Positions 7,879-15,716 of a stretch of DNA of 64,000 nucleotides are shown here, in pieces (the stretch's first letter is position 1; each line of letters begins with the position of its first letter). Origin of the DNA: Methanoculleus taiwanensis (lineage in GTDB: Archaea; Halobacteriota; Methanomicrobia; Methanomicrobiales; Methanoculleaceae). A program made the translations under genes and the position numbers. Below the pieces are notes generated by a model, which saw only the letters and a program-made list of their open reading frames with translations, ran no database searches and was not told the origin of the DNA. Location: NCBI RefSeq assembly GCF_004102725.1, contig NZ_LHQS01000002.1, forward strand, positions 1 through 64,000, written 5' to 3'.

Positions 7879-8903
7879 CGACGCTCACCCGATGCTGCGG
7901 TCACGTTATCCTGCACTCCGGCGACTTCCGCCAGCACCGACAGGCCGAGCTGTGCGTTCCTCTTCGCGTACGGCAGCGAGACCTGATCGGCGGTATCCTC
8001 CGGAGTGTGGGCAGGCCCGTGCCCGTCCTGGTGCGTCATCACGGCGACGTATCCCCGGTCGCGGAAGGGGAGGTGATCCGAGGTGCAGGTATAGACATTC
8101 TCCGTCAGGGTCAGGTTGATCCCGTACAGGGCGTTATGCAGGATCATACGGTCTGCAACAGGCGCACCGCGTTCGTCGTGCATGATGTCGAGTATAAACC
8201 GCCCTTCCGGGTCGTAGCCCGCGGAGTCGAAGTTCAGGTAGAGCGGGATCGAAACGTTCTCCTCCGCTGCACGGTCGGCATACGCCCTGCTCCCGCCCCG
8301 GTCGGTCTCCTCGGCGTTCCAGAACGCGAACACGACGGTTTCGTCGAACCGGTACTGGCTCATGATCCGCGCCAGTTCGAGGACGATGGCGACCCCCGCC
8401 CCGTTATCGGTCGCGCCCGGGGCATCTCCCGGGTCGGAAGAGGTGCTGTCGTAGTGGGCGCCGACGACGACCACGCTATCGGATGCCGGATCGGTTCCGG
8501 GGAGAGTCGCGACGACGTTCCGGAGATCGCCCCCCTGGTAGGAGACGTCGAGCCCCGGGATGTCACTCAGCCGGTCGTAGAGGTACGCCGCCGCTTCCTG
8601 GTTGCCGTCCGTCCCGACCACCCGGGTTTCGAAGGACTGGAGGTCGGCGACCGTTGTTTCGAGCTCCGATTCTTTGACGGCCTCGAGCATCCCGGCGATG
8701 TCGGGATCGAACTCAATGCCGCTCTCGGCGAAGATGGCCTCCGGATCAGGTTCCTGCAGAATAGGGTTGCAGGAGGCTGCGATTATCAGCGACGAGATAC
8801 TGCAGACGACGATCAGCCCTGAAAGGAGGCTGAGCCAGGTTCTCCCCGGAACGTGGGCGCTGCGTTTTTTCAGGTCGTAATCCGGGTTTTTTCGATCTAC
8901 CAT
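7875..8903 (-). CDS. Secreted or membrane-anchored M28 peptidase, tandem paralogue
   Basis: A 342-residue paralogue of the next gene, with long stretches that are nearly the same (SFETRVVGTDGN, LDVSYQGGDL, VATLPGTDPASDSVVV). All zinc ligands are kept: GAHYDS, GATDNG, FWNAEE, NFDSAG and AHTPEDT. The N terminus is different. A 20-residue charged, cytoplasm-facing segment precedes the hydrophobic stretch LSLLSGLIVVCSISSLIIAAS, followed by a cysteine, so it may be membrane-anchored or a lipoprotein. Its promoter is the TATA at 8941-8950. Confidence 0.86.
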   Translation of the reverse strand: MVDRKNPDYDLKKRSAHVPGRTWLSLLSGLIVVCSISSLIIAASCNPILQEPDPEAIFAESGIEFDPDIAGMLEAVKESELETTVADLQSFETRVVGTDGNQEAAAYLYDRLSDIPGLDVSYQGGDLRNVVATLPGTDPASDSVVVVGAHYDSTSSDPGDAPGATDNGAGVAIVLELARIMSQYRFDETVVFAFWNAEETDRGGSRAYADRAAEENVSIPLYLNFDSAGYDPEGRFILDIMHDERGAPVADRMILHNALYGINLTLTENVYTCTSDHLPFRDRGYVAVMTHQDGHGPAHTPEDTADQVSLPYAKRNAQLGLSVLAEVAGVQDNVTAASGERR

Positions 8904-8940
8904 TGAGCATCACGCACGAACTGCTGTAGCTGGGGTGCTG

Positions 8941-8950
8941 GTATTTAGTG
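8941..8950 (-). promoter_or_regulatory. TATA box of the M28 peptidase pair
   Basis: On the minus strand the element reads cactaaatac. It lies about 40 nt upstream of the ATG at 8903 and 49 bp after the end of the next minus-strand gene, so the peptidase pair has its own promoter. Confidence 0.45.
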
Positions 8951-8998
8951 TTTTGTCCGGCCAGGAGGTTCCGGAAAAGAGGAGTTGGGTGATGTCTT

Positions 8999-9253
8999 TC
9001 AGAGGTACTCGCGGAAAAGCCGGGAGGAATGTATCCCCATCCCGGTCGCGGACTGACCCACATCGTCGCCGAGTATCGGGTAGAACGATGCCGAGACCTC
9101 GGGTGACTCTCCCGGATGCCTGATTGTCGACCACGGGGCGTCCGCACCTGCGGATACTCCGTGCGCTCCTGCAGCCACACCGACCAGGAGACCGGCGACG
9201 GCCAGCCCCTGGATCAGAATGGCAGCCACGATGGCAATTTTTTGCGACTGCAT
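8999..9253 (-). CDS. Small secreted or membrane protein, 84 residues
   Basis: Not recognised. Residues 1-30 form one hydrophobic segment (IAIVAAILIQGLAVAGLLVGVAAGA), a signal peptide or single anchor. About 50 polar residues without cysteines follow. A GGTGG-like ribosome site lies before the ATG. It diverges from the 434-residue gene downstream; both would use the AT-rich stretch at 9290-9335. Confidence 0.5.
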   Translation of the reverse strand: MQSQKIAIVAAILIQGLAVAGLLVGVAAGAHGVSAGADAPWSTIRHPGESPEVSASFYPILGDDVGQSATGMGIHSSRLFREYL

Positions 9254-9320
9254 ACGGTGGAACCACCGGACGTGCAGAGGGCATCCTTCGTACTTATGCC
9301 TTGCCGTTTGAATCTATTTG

Positions 9321-9330
9321 TTAATATATA
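9321..9330 (+). promoter_or_regulatory. TATA box upstream of the 432-residue protein
   Basis: The element ttaatatata lies in an AT-rich patch between divergent genes. Transcription would start near 9355, just before the 17-bp inverted repeat. Confidence 0.5.
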
Positions 9331-9362
9331 ACTCATGGAATGTCTATTGGGGCTCCCGGGAT

Positions 9363-9379
9363 GGTGTCGGTCCGACACC
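9363..9379. promoter_or_regulatory. 17-bp perfect inverted repeat, candidate operator
   Basis: GGTGTCGG-T-CCGACACC is a perfect 8-bp dyad around one base. It sits about 35-50 bp downstream of the TATA box and 69 bp before the ATG at 9448. The place and symmetry fit a dimeric repressor site; no regulator gene is obviously paired with it. Confidence 0.4.
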
Positions 9380-9447
9380 GGGGGGCGAAACCTCAATTGC
9401 CCTTGAGCGCATGAACCCCGGGTGACCCGCATGGGTAGGTGACAGAG

Positions 9448-10743
9448 ATGGACGATCAGAATTATCCCCCCGGCTTTGACGATGCACTCTCGTTCCCGCT
9501 GGTGCAGGCGCTCTTCGGCCGGCGGGCACGGCGTTTTCCACGGGGCGGGGCGATCCCCGACGGGTACTTCCGCTACTCGTCGGGGCACGAGGCGATGCCG
9601 CTCTCTCCGCTCGAACAGATGCTGGTGCTGACGGCGGCGGCAGGCAACAGCGGGTGGCAGAACCTCATCATGCGGAACGCCCGGTACGCCCCGCACCTCG
9701 CAAACTATGCCTGTTCGGCGGGTGGCAGGACCTTCCCGTCGGCGGCGGGTTTTCATACGAGCGAGATCTTCTACACCGACGACGACGGCGTGTACTTCCT
9801 TGAAACCCGCGACGCGCCTGCACTCGCCGGAACCTCCGGCGACGGCCGGATCGAGCCCGAAGAACTCCTTGCAGCACACCGTTCCCGGATTACGAAGATA
9901 GCCGACGGACGGCTCAAACTCCCGGCGGAGGTGCCGTACGTGGAAGGGCATAACACGTGGGTCGCCAACCACCCGGGGAGCACCCTGATCATCCCTGTCG
10001 GCGACCTTGCCCAGCACACGCTCGCCGCCCTCTGCTACTACCTCCAGAACGGCCAGTGCATCTACGATGACCGAAACGGGGAGCAAATAGGCGGCATGGA
10101 GCAGTACAGGCACCTCTGCGACGTGGATAACCCGCTCCCGCTGACGTTCCTCGAGCAAACTTCCCTTGCCGAACTGACCGCGGAACTCTCGACCGCCTGC
10201 TACGCCGGGATGCTCATGCTGCAGGCGACCGGCCTTGGCGGCTGGATGTACGACGGGATCGATCCATATAGCATCCTCGGCGCCAGCGGCAACCCGGCGG
10301 TGCCGGGGCTTGGGTTCCGGTACGACACCGACGAACGCTGGTCGCTTCCGAACCCGACGGGTCTACCCGGCATCTTTGAAGGGTACACCCCGCCTCATTA
10401 CCGGGACATGCGGTCTGCTCTCGACGCCCTCGTGCAACGGAAGTTCGGACCGGGCGGCCCGTTCCATCCGGAGACGGGGGGACCGTACAAAATGACCGCA
10501 CACGTCCGGGGGTCTGCCCGAAAGTTCGACGAGGAGTTTCTGGACTGCGTGGCACTCCAGGCGCAGTACATCTACGACCGGTTCGGGAAGTTCCCGGGTA
10601 CTGTCCCGAGCATCTTCGTCCTCACCTACCTCCAGGCGCAGCATATCGATACCACGTTCTACGATCGCTTCTACCTCCCGGGGGCATACCTCCCGACTCA
10701 CGCCCGGCATATGGAGAACTGGCACAGCGGGAGCAAAGAGTGA
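9448..10743 (+). CDS. Unknown protein, possibly nitroreductase-like
   Basis: A protein of 431 residues from the ATG at 9448. This start is chosen because TAGGTGA lies 5 nt before it; the in-frame GTG at 9439 lies inside that ribosome site. No signal or membrane segment is present. The part around residues 40-90 (SSGHEAMPLSPLEQMLVL, GNSGWQNLI) recalls FMN nitroreductase-fold proteins of the SagB/ThcOx group, but no definite motif proves it. The central region GGWMYDGIDPYSILG and the C-terminal helices are conserved-looking but unknown to me. It is monocistronic and may be controlled by the inverted repeat upstream. Confidence 0.7.
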   Translation: MDDQNYPPGFDDALSFPLVQALFGRRARRFPRGGAIPDGYFRYSSGHEAMPLSPLEQMLVLTAAAGNSGWQNLIMRNARYAPHLANYACSAGGRTFPSAAGFHTSEIFYTDDDGVYFLETRDAPALAGTSGDGRIEPEELLAAHRSRITKIADGRLKLPAEVPYVEGHNTWVANHPGSTLIIPVGDLAQHTLAALCYYLQNGQCIYDDRNGEQIGGMEQYRHLCDVDNPLPLTFLEQTSLAELTAELSTACYAGMLMLQATGLGGWMYDGIDPYSILGASGNPAVPGLGFRYDTDERWSLPNPTGLPGIFEGYTPPHYRDMRSALDALVQRKFGPGGPFHPETGGPYKMTAHVRGSARKFDEEFLDCVALQAQYIYDRFGKFPGTVPSIFVLTYLQAQHIDTTFYDRFYLPGAYLPTHARHMENWHSGSKE

Positions 10744-10866
10744 AAGGTGGGTTTTCCACCCCCCAAATCGCCTCTGCTACCGTCTTCGATAGCCTCTTAT
10801 AGTCGGAGATTATATTCTCCGCTAGAAGTCCATTCAGAGGGGTTAGCTACGTTCTTTGACAGATTT

Positions 10867-11037
10867 ATGGGGAGAGTTACCGGAAAGTGTCCTGAATGCG
10901 GTCTTCTGCTCACCGTCTCCGAAAAGCTTGAGCAGGAGAGGCTGAACGAATACCGGATCGTGAAGACCAGGCGCTGTTCCGGGTGTGGCTGGCAGGATTC
11001 CCGGGTCTGCGGGCACTGCAAGCAGGAAGAGTTTTGA
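10867..11037 (+). CDS. Small zinc-ribbon protein, 56 residues
   Basis: Three CxxC pairs are visible: CPEC, CSGC and CGHC, ending CKQEEF. This pattern suits one or two bound zinc ions. The ATG at 10867 is chosen because it precedes the first CxxC by seven residues; no clear ribosome site is seen, and a longer reading from 10747 has an unlikely N terminus. Small zinc ribbons are common in archaea as nucleic-acid or protein adaptors. Function unknown. Confidence 0.55.
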   Translation: MGRVTGKCPECGLLLTVSEKLEQERLNEYRIVKTRRCSGCGWQDSRVCGHCKQEEF

Positions 11038-11068
11038 GTGTTCGATCCGCCGGTGGCGGATGGGGATC

Positions 11069-11647
11069 TTACCGGAGTGCTCCCCGTATCCGGTCGAGGA
11101 GCGTCCTGCTGACAAGCGCGTCGGTCGCATCGACCCTGGCCTCGAAGTACTCCACCCACTCGGCGATGACTGCGAGTTTCTGTTCCTGCCGGTCGAGCCG
11201 GTCGCCCATCCGGTCGATCACCGTGAGCAGTCCCGCACTATCGGTCTCTCTTGCCGCCCGCTCCCGTTCCAGGTGATCCGTAAGGCGTGTAATCTGCCGC
11301 TGCTGGTGCGCGAGAGCATCCTGCATCGTCCGGAGATCGATGACTATCTCAGGGGGGAGCTGGATGCCGACGGCCTCCCGCAGCTCTTCGGGCTCTGCCG
11401 TCCCGCCGGTCTCCGGCCGCTTCCCGGCATGGATCTCCTCCCTGATCTCGTCGGGAAGAAGCCCTTTTCCGGCGAACTCCCGGAGTTCCTGCACCGTCTT
11501 CACGGCCCGCTCGGTGAAGATTTTCACCTTCCCGATCGTCCGGTAGGAGAAGAGATCGTCGTACTCCCGCGTGAGCCGTCTGATCTCGTCGATCGACAAT
11601 CCGGTGAGCTGTGCAAGTTCGTCGACCTTCAGTCCTTTTTCCTTCAT
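11069..11647 (-). CDS. MerR-like DNA-binding protein with coiled coil
   Basis: A 192-residue protein. Residues 1-70 form a MerR-type winged helix: VDELAQLTGLSIDEIRRLTREYDDLF followed by the wing YRTIGKVKIFTERAVKTV. Residues about 105-165 are strongly helical and heptad-like (RQITRLTDHLERERAARETD...), probably a dimerisation coiled coil. No ligand-binding domain or cysteine site is seen. It is a likely transcription regulator with unknown target. It converges on the zinc-ribbon gene with 31 bp between. Confidence 0.75.
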   Translation of the reverse strand: MKEKGLKVDELAQLTGLSIDEIRRLTREYDDLFSYRTIGKVKIFTERAVKTVQELREFAGKGLLPDEIREEIHAGKRPETGGTAEPEELREAVGIQLPPEIVIDLRTMQDALAHQQRQITRLTDHLERERAARETDSAGLLTVIDRMGDRLDRQEQKLAVIAEWVEYFEARVDATDALVSRTLLDRIRGALR

Positions 11648-11803
11648 GCGCCCTCTCTTCCCGTTCTGCCGCGAGCGGCCGGGAATAATCAGTGTACGTT
11701 CCCCGGAGGTTAAATACCTGCATCTTTTGCCCTCGTGTCCGGTCTCGGATCGTGACGGTTTTCTCCCCGTCCGTCCTCCTGTATGGTACGGAGGAGTGCG
11801 AGG

Positions 11804-12484
11804 GTGAAGTGGATTGACCCGGCCGGGGTGCCGGTGGAGGTGACCGTCGTTCGAAAACCGGTGAAGGCCGCCCGCCTGCAGGTTAGGCCGGACGGGACGA
11901 TCCGCATCGTCGCCCCGCGATCTTTCGACGTTGAACCGTTTCTTATGCGGTATGCCGGGTGGATCGGAGAGCGGCGGCGCGATCTCGATCGACAGGCCGA
12001 GACGGGGCGGGGGAACGAGGACCGCCTGCTCCTGAACGGAAAATACTACCGCCTCATCGAAGGGTCGCGGTTCCGTATCGACGAAGAGCAGGAAACGATC
12101 GCCTGCTCATCTCCCCGGAGCCTGAAGAGAAACCTTACGGAGATGCTGAAGAGCGCGGTCACTGCGGATGCCGCCCGGCATACCGCCCTCGCCGAAGGGG
12201 CGATAGGTCGGGTGACGGTGCGGATGCAGCGGACGAAGTGGGGGAGCTGTTCGTCGAGCGGGAACTTAAACTACAATCTCAGAGTGATCGCCCTCCCGGA
12301 GACGCTCCGGGAGTATATCGTCGTCCACGAGCTCGCGCACCTCCGGGAGCACAACCACTCCCGGGCGTACTGGGACCTCGTCCGGCGCCACTACCCCGGG
12401 TACCGGCGTGCCGAAGAGGAACTGAAGCGCTACTGGGTCCTCCTCGAGCGGAACCGGGTCTGGGACGGCCTGCAGGCGGCCTAG
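11804..12484 (+). CDS. YgjP-type (DUF45, SprT-like) metallopeptidase
   Basis: About 226 residues. The zinc motif HELAH is followed by NHSRAYWDLV, giving the third histidine ligand, and preceded by TKWGSCSSSGNLNYN, the second signature of the YgjP/DUF45 family. The GTG at 11804 is preferred because GGAGG ends 9 nt before it; the in-frame ATG at 11783 has no ribosome site. The N-terminal half is a beta-rich domain (ARLQVRPDGTIRIVAP). The stop codon overlaps the convergent RNase III gene by 4 bp. Confidence 0.85.
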   Translation: MKWIDPAGVPVEVTVVRKPVKAARLQVRPDGTIRIVAPRSFDVEPFLMRYAGWIGERRRDLDRQAETGRGNEDRLLLNGKYYRLIEGSRFRIDEEQETIACSSPRSLKRNLTEMLKSAVTADAARHTALAEGAIGRVTVRMQRTKWGSCSSSGNLNYNLRVIALPETLREYIVVHELAHLREHNHSRAYWDLVRRHYPGYRRAEEELKRYWVLLERNRVWDGLQAA

Positions 12485-12936
12485 CAGGGGCGGATACACT
12501 GCACCGAGCGGAGGACCCGTTCGGCCGCCGCGGTCATCCCCGAGTCCTGGAAGACCGCCCCGACGACAGCCTCGAGCGTCTCGGTGAGCGCGTCGCTGTA
12601 CCGCCAGATCTCCTGTTTTGCCTCTCCCTTCCCGAACCGGATATACTCCTCGAGGTGCATCGTCCGGCCGACTTCGTTCAGCGGCAGCATGCTGACGATC
12701 TTCATCTTCTCGGTGGTGATCTCTCCTTTTTTGTGAAGTCCCTTCTCGATGATCGACTGGATGACGATAACGCTGATCACCGCATCGCCGAGCGTGGCGA
12801 GCGCCTCCTGGTGGCGGTCCTCGCTGAGCCCCTGCTCGCGGGCGTAGGCCGGGCGTGTCAGTGCACGTTCAAGAAGCGTTCTGTCGGCGAACGTGTAGCC
12901 GAGCAGCGTCTCGAGTTCTGTCGGGTCTTTCTCCAT
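12481..12936 (-). CDS. RNase III catalytic-domain protein without dsRNA-binding domain
   Basis: A 151-residue protein with only the RNase III fold. The signature region is HQEALATLGDAVISVIV, matching NERLEFLGD of RNase III, and the second is LTETLEAVVGAVFQDSG. Against E. coli RNase III, E38, D45 and E117 are kept, E41 is alanine and D114 is glutamate. The length resembles mini-RNase III. It may cut RNA with altered efficiency or only bind it. The ATG at 12936 follows GAGGTGAT by 4 nt; a GTG reading at 12945 overlaps that site. Confidence 0.8.
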   Translation of the reverse strand: MEKDPTELETLLGYTFADRTLLERALTRPAYAREQGLSEDRHQEALATLGDAVISVIVIQSIIEKGLHKKGEITTEKMKIVSMLPLNEVGRTMHLEEYIRFGKGEAKQEIWRYSDALTETLEAVVGAVFQDSGMTAAAERVLRSVQCIRPC

Positions 12937-12992
12937 CGGTATCACCTCGTGTATGTATCGTTCGTGCTATATCGGTTGCTCTTTGCGGCGGT

Positions 12993-13682
12993 TCATCGCT
13001 CCGCCTTCCTGCGGCGGACGTAACTCCGGTACATGACGGCGATGGCTACGCCGATCAGGATGAAGACGGCGACGGAGGCTGCAAGGGTGATGTCAAGCAG
13101 GATGAGCCCGGTGAGGTACTCGGCGCCGAGTGCGAGGCCGAAACTTCCGATGACGCCGCCGATGGTGATGCAGGCAAGCACCTCGGTCTTCCCCATGCCG
13201 AGCATCCGGCCGATGATCGTCCCGGTGATGCTCCCCGAGCCTTCGAAGGGGAGGGTGACGAAGAGGATGAGGCCGATGAAGTAGAGCCGCTCGAGCCACG
13301 GCCGGCGTTTGAGGTACTCTTCGCCTGCCGCCGAGAACCGCTCTATCCAGGGTCCGACGATGGGGATCTTCAGGGCGAGCGGGAAGTTCCACGCCATGAA
13401 GAGTCCGCCGGCGAAGTCCAGGAATGCGAGCGTGAAGGCGATCAGCCACCAGGGGATGCCGAGGACGATGCCGACGGGGATGACCACTTCCCTGCCCGCA
13501 GGAGGAACGACGTAGGCGACCATCAGTCCGAAGAGGTACAGGAACTCCTCGAGGGGGAGGGCGAGCCAGGTGATCAGGATGTAGATCCCGCAGAGGCCGA
13601 AGGGAATCCCGAGCCGCAGGGCGAGCGAGCGGGGATGATCCCTGATCTCGTCATCCTCGATCCACCCTGCCATCTGCTGCAT
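12993..13682 (-). CDS. Small multidrug export-type membrane protein
   Basis: A 229-residue protein with about five or six membrane segments (IPFGLCGIYILITWLAL, FLYLFGLMVAYVVPP, IVLGIPWWLIAFTLAFLDF, LYFIGLILFVTLPF, VLACITIGGVIGSFGLALG, ITLAASVAVFILIGVAIAV). The segment VVPPAGREVVIPVGIVLG and the loop WNFPLALKIPIVGPWIERF match the small multidrug export protein family (PF06695 type). Transport function is family-based; substrate unknown. A charged acidic N terminus precedes the first segment. Confidence 0.75.
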   Translation of the reverse strand: MQQMAGWIEDDEIRDHPRSLALRLGIPFGLCGIYILITWLALPLEEFLYLFGLMVAYVVPPAGREVVIPVGIVLGIPWWLIAFTLAFLDFAGGLFMAWNFPLALKIPIVGPWIERFSAAGEEYLKRRPWLERLYFIGLILFVTLPFEGSGSITGTIIGRMLGMGKTEVLACITIGGVIGSFGLALGAEYLTGLILLDITLAASVAVFILIGVAIAVMYRSYVRRRKAER

Positions 13683-13707
13683 GGACTCCGCGTCTCTGGG
13701 AGAGAGC

Positions 13708-14136
13708 CTACCGGTCGGGAATCGGCCGGGTCTTCAGAATACGGTCGACGATCTGCGAGGAGCTTGCAAGGGCGTTGCGGTAGCCCGGGATCCGTACCAC
13801 CTCCGCATTGAGCCCCCGTGCGCGGAGCGCCTCGGCGAGTTTCTCTTCGCTGAAGTGCTGGTTGAAACCGAGGGTGATGATCGCGGGATCGATCTCCTCG
13901 ATCGGGAGGAACATATCGTGCGGATCACCGAGCCGGGCGTGATCGACGGGTTTTAACGCGGCGATCATCTGCAGGCGCTGCTCCTCCGGGACGATCGGTT
14001 TTGGTTTGTGCCTGACGTTGCCGTCGCGTGCGACGATCACGTGCAGTTCGTCGCCGAGTTTGCGCGACTCCTCGAGGTAGTAGAGGTGTCCCGGGTGGAG
14101 GATATCGAAGGTGCCGGTGGCGACGACCCGTTTCAT
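13708..14136 (-). CDS. ribL: FAD synthase, archaeal RibL type
   Basis: A 142-residue nucleotidyltransferase. The start is the ATG at 14136, giving MKRVVATGTFDILHPGHLYYLEESR with the HxGH-type motif (HPGH) of the cytidylyltransferase-like fold. RNVRHKPKP-like basic residues and SSSQIVDRI near the C terminus match the rest of the active site. RibL of Methanocaldococcus adenylates FMN to FAD. The start overlaps the stop of the JAMM gene by 4 bp (ATGA), so translation is probably coupled. A longer open frame upstream is only the shadow of that gene. Confidence 0.85.
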   Translation of the reverse strand: MKRVVATGTFDILHPGHLYYLEESRKLGDELHVIVARDGNVRHKPKPIVPEEQRLQMIAALKPVDHARLGDPHDMFLPIEEIDPAIITLGFNQHFSEEKLAEALRARGLNAEVVRIPGYRNALASSSQIVDRILKTRPIPDR

Positions 14137-14504
14137 CCGATCACCTTCAGATCCACCGGGTCGCCGCCTGCCGAGAAGCATCGCCAGTCGTCCTCCGTAT
14201 AGGGGAATCCGGTGATGATATGGTATCTGCCGACCTTTGGGAAGAGATTGAGATCGGCGTCCGAAGGCCAGATGACTCCGTTCGGGTGGCTGTGAGCGCT
14301 CCCGACCTGGTGGGTGTCGAGCGGGAGCATATCGATGAAGAAGGAGGCGCTCGACGATCCCGTGATCGTCCCCGGCACCAGGTCGAGGTCGTCGATAATG
14401 CCGTCCCGTTCCCGCAAGATCGCGACGAACTCGGCGGGGTGGTGCTCTCTTCCGAGCTGCAGGAGCATGGCGAGGAGCCCGGCGCTGATCCCGTGCACTT
14501 TCAT
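14133..14504 (-). CDS. JAMM/MPN-domain metalloprotease (Prok-JAB)
   Basis: A 123-residue single-domain protein with a complete JAMM site: E25 in the first helix, H71 and H73 in AHSHP, S81 and D84 in PSDAD, matching E...HxHx(10)D. Archaeal JAMM proteins of this size remove ubiquitin-like SAMP proteins or act on sulfur-carrier conjugates. First gene of a two-gene operon with ribL, overlapping by 4 bp. Confidence 0.85.
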   Translation of the reverse strand: MKVHGISAGLLAMLLQLGREHHPAEFVAILRERDGIIDDLDLVPGTITGSSSASFFIDMLPLDTHQVGSAHSHPNGVIWPSDADLNLFPKVGRYHIITGFPYTEDDWRCFSAGGDPVDLKVIG

Positions 14505-14608
14505 TCTGAAGAGTACTTGGAAAAGGAGGAAGATAAGTTCTCGTGTCCGGCAACGGCACCGGGCGATCCGCTGCCCGCCGTAAAAGAGAAACGGGTCTTT
14601 TAGACCCG

Positions 14609-15523
14609 TCAGTACCGGCCCTGCGGCTCGGTGGGCTCCTCCGTCACCGTCACCGCGATGGTTTCTTCGGTGACGGCCGCGGCCGGTGTTGCGTTCACTG
14701 CGGGCTCCTGTGCCGGTGTCACGTTCGCCGGCGGCATCAGCACCGCATCGATGGTATGGACGATCCCGTTATCGGCGTTGATGTCCGTAGCGTTGATCGT
14801 GGCGTTGCCGATCAGGAGCTCCCCGCCTTCGCGGGTGATCGTGACGTTCTCGCCAAGGAGCGTCGGGAGCGTTGTGTTTCCACCTGCAGTCATGTTCATG
14901 AGCTGCTGGCCTGTGTAGAGCCCCGGAACGACGTGGTACTGCAGGATCGGCGTCGCATTCGCGGTATCGTTCAGGAGCGCCTCCACTGTCTCGTTACCGA
15001 GCGCGGCGAAGGCGGTGTCGGTCGGAGCAAAGACCGTGAACGGCCCTCCGGCGGTGAGGTTCGCGGTCAGGTTCGTTGCGTTCAGCGCCTGCGAAAGGAC
15101 GGTCAGGTTCTGATCCGCTTCGATCGTCTGGACAACGGTATCGGCCTCGGTTCCGGTCATATTGCCGGCAACACCGGCCGAGACGACGACGCGGCCCGGC
15201 ATGCGGGTGCTCTCGAGGGACTGGTTGATCCTGCAGCCGTAGGTGTACGTGCCCGGTTCGGTGAAGGTGTAGTTAAACGACTCCCCCGTCTCAAGCTCTC
15301 CCGAGTCGAAGATTCCGGTCATGCTGGTGACGGAGTGGCTCAAGGTGTCGTAGTTCGTCCAGAGCACCGTCGTGCCGGGTTCGACGGTCACCGTCGGCGG
15401 CTGATACGTGCTGTTCCGAAGTTCGACGGCCACGGGAGCCTGCATCTGGCCGGAGACGGTGCAGATGCAGAGGCACGCGAGCAGAACGCAGAGAAGCCCT
15501 GCTGGCAATCTTTTCAGTTTCAT
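14609..15523 (-). CDS. Secreted cupredoxin-fasciclin fusion protein
   Basis: 304 residues from the ATG at 15523, preceded by GGAGATGA. The signal peptide spans residues 1-25. A cupredoxin-like domain (30-115) has H63 and C97 and M108, but the CxxH histidine expected after the cysteine is N100 or missing, so the copper site is atypical. A fasciclin (FAS1) domain follows at about 125-265, with TVFAPTDTAFAAL and GIVHTIDAVLMPP. Many N-x-S/T sequons suggest glycosylation. The Pro/Thr-rich tail has no anchor. FAS1 domains mediate adhesion; the cupredoxin may bind metal or transfer electrons at the surface. Confidence 0.85.
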   Translation of the reverse strand: MKLKRLPAGLLCVLLACLCICTVSGQMQAPVAVELRNSTYQPPTVTVEPGTTVLWTNYDTLSHSVTSMTGIFDSGELETGESFNYTFTEPGTYTYGCRINQSLESTRMPGRVVVSAGVAGNMTGTEADTVVQTIEADQNLTVLSQALNATNLTANLTAGGPFTVFAPTDTAFAALGNETVEALLNDTANATPILQYHVVPGLYTGQQLMNMTAGGNTTLPTLLGENVTITREGGELLIGNATINATDINADNGIVHTIDAVLMPPANVTPAQEPAVNATPAAAVTEETIAVTVTEEPTEPQGRY

Positions 15524-15716
15524 GGGTAATTCATCTCCTCTCTGGTGGGATAGGCCGGCAACCGGTGCTGGCGGGGACGAACCCGACCGTACGCTGTATC
15601 CGCTGGTGAGCGTTGCCGTGGCGCCAACAATCTCTGATTTATTATAAAACTGTTGGTATATTTTGTGAGCGACCCCTGCGGAGAGGCTGCTCCCCGGGAT
15701 GGCGAAGGTCTCTCTT

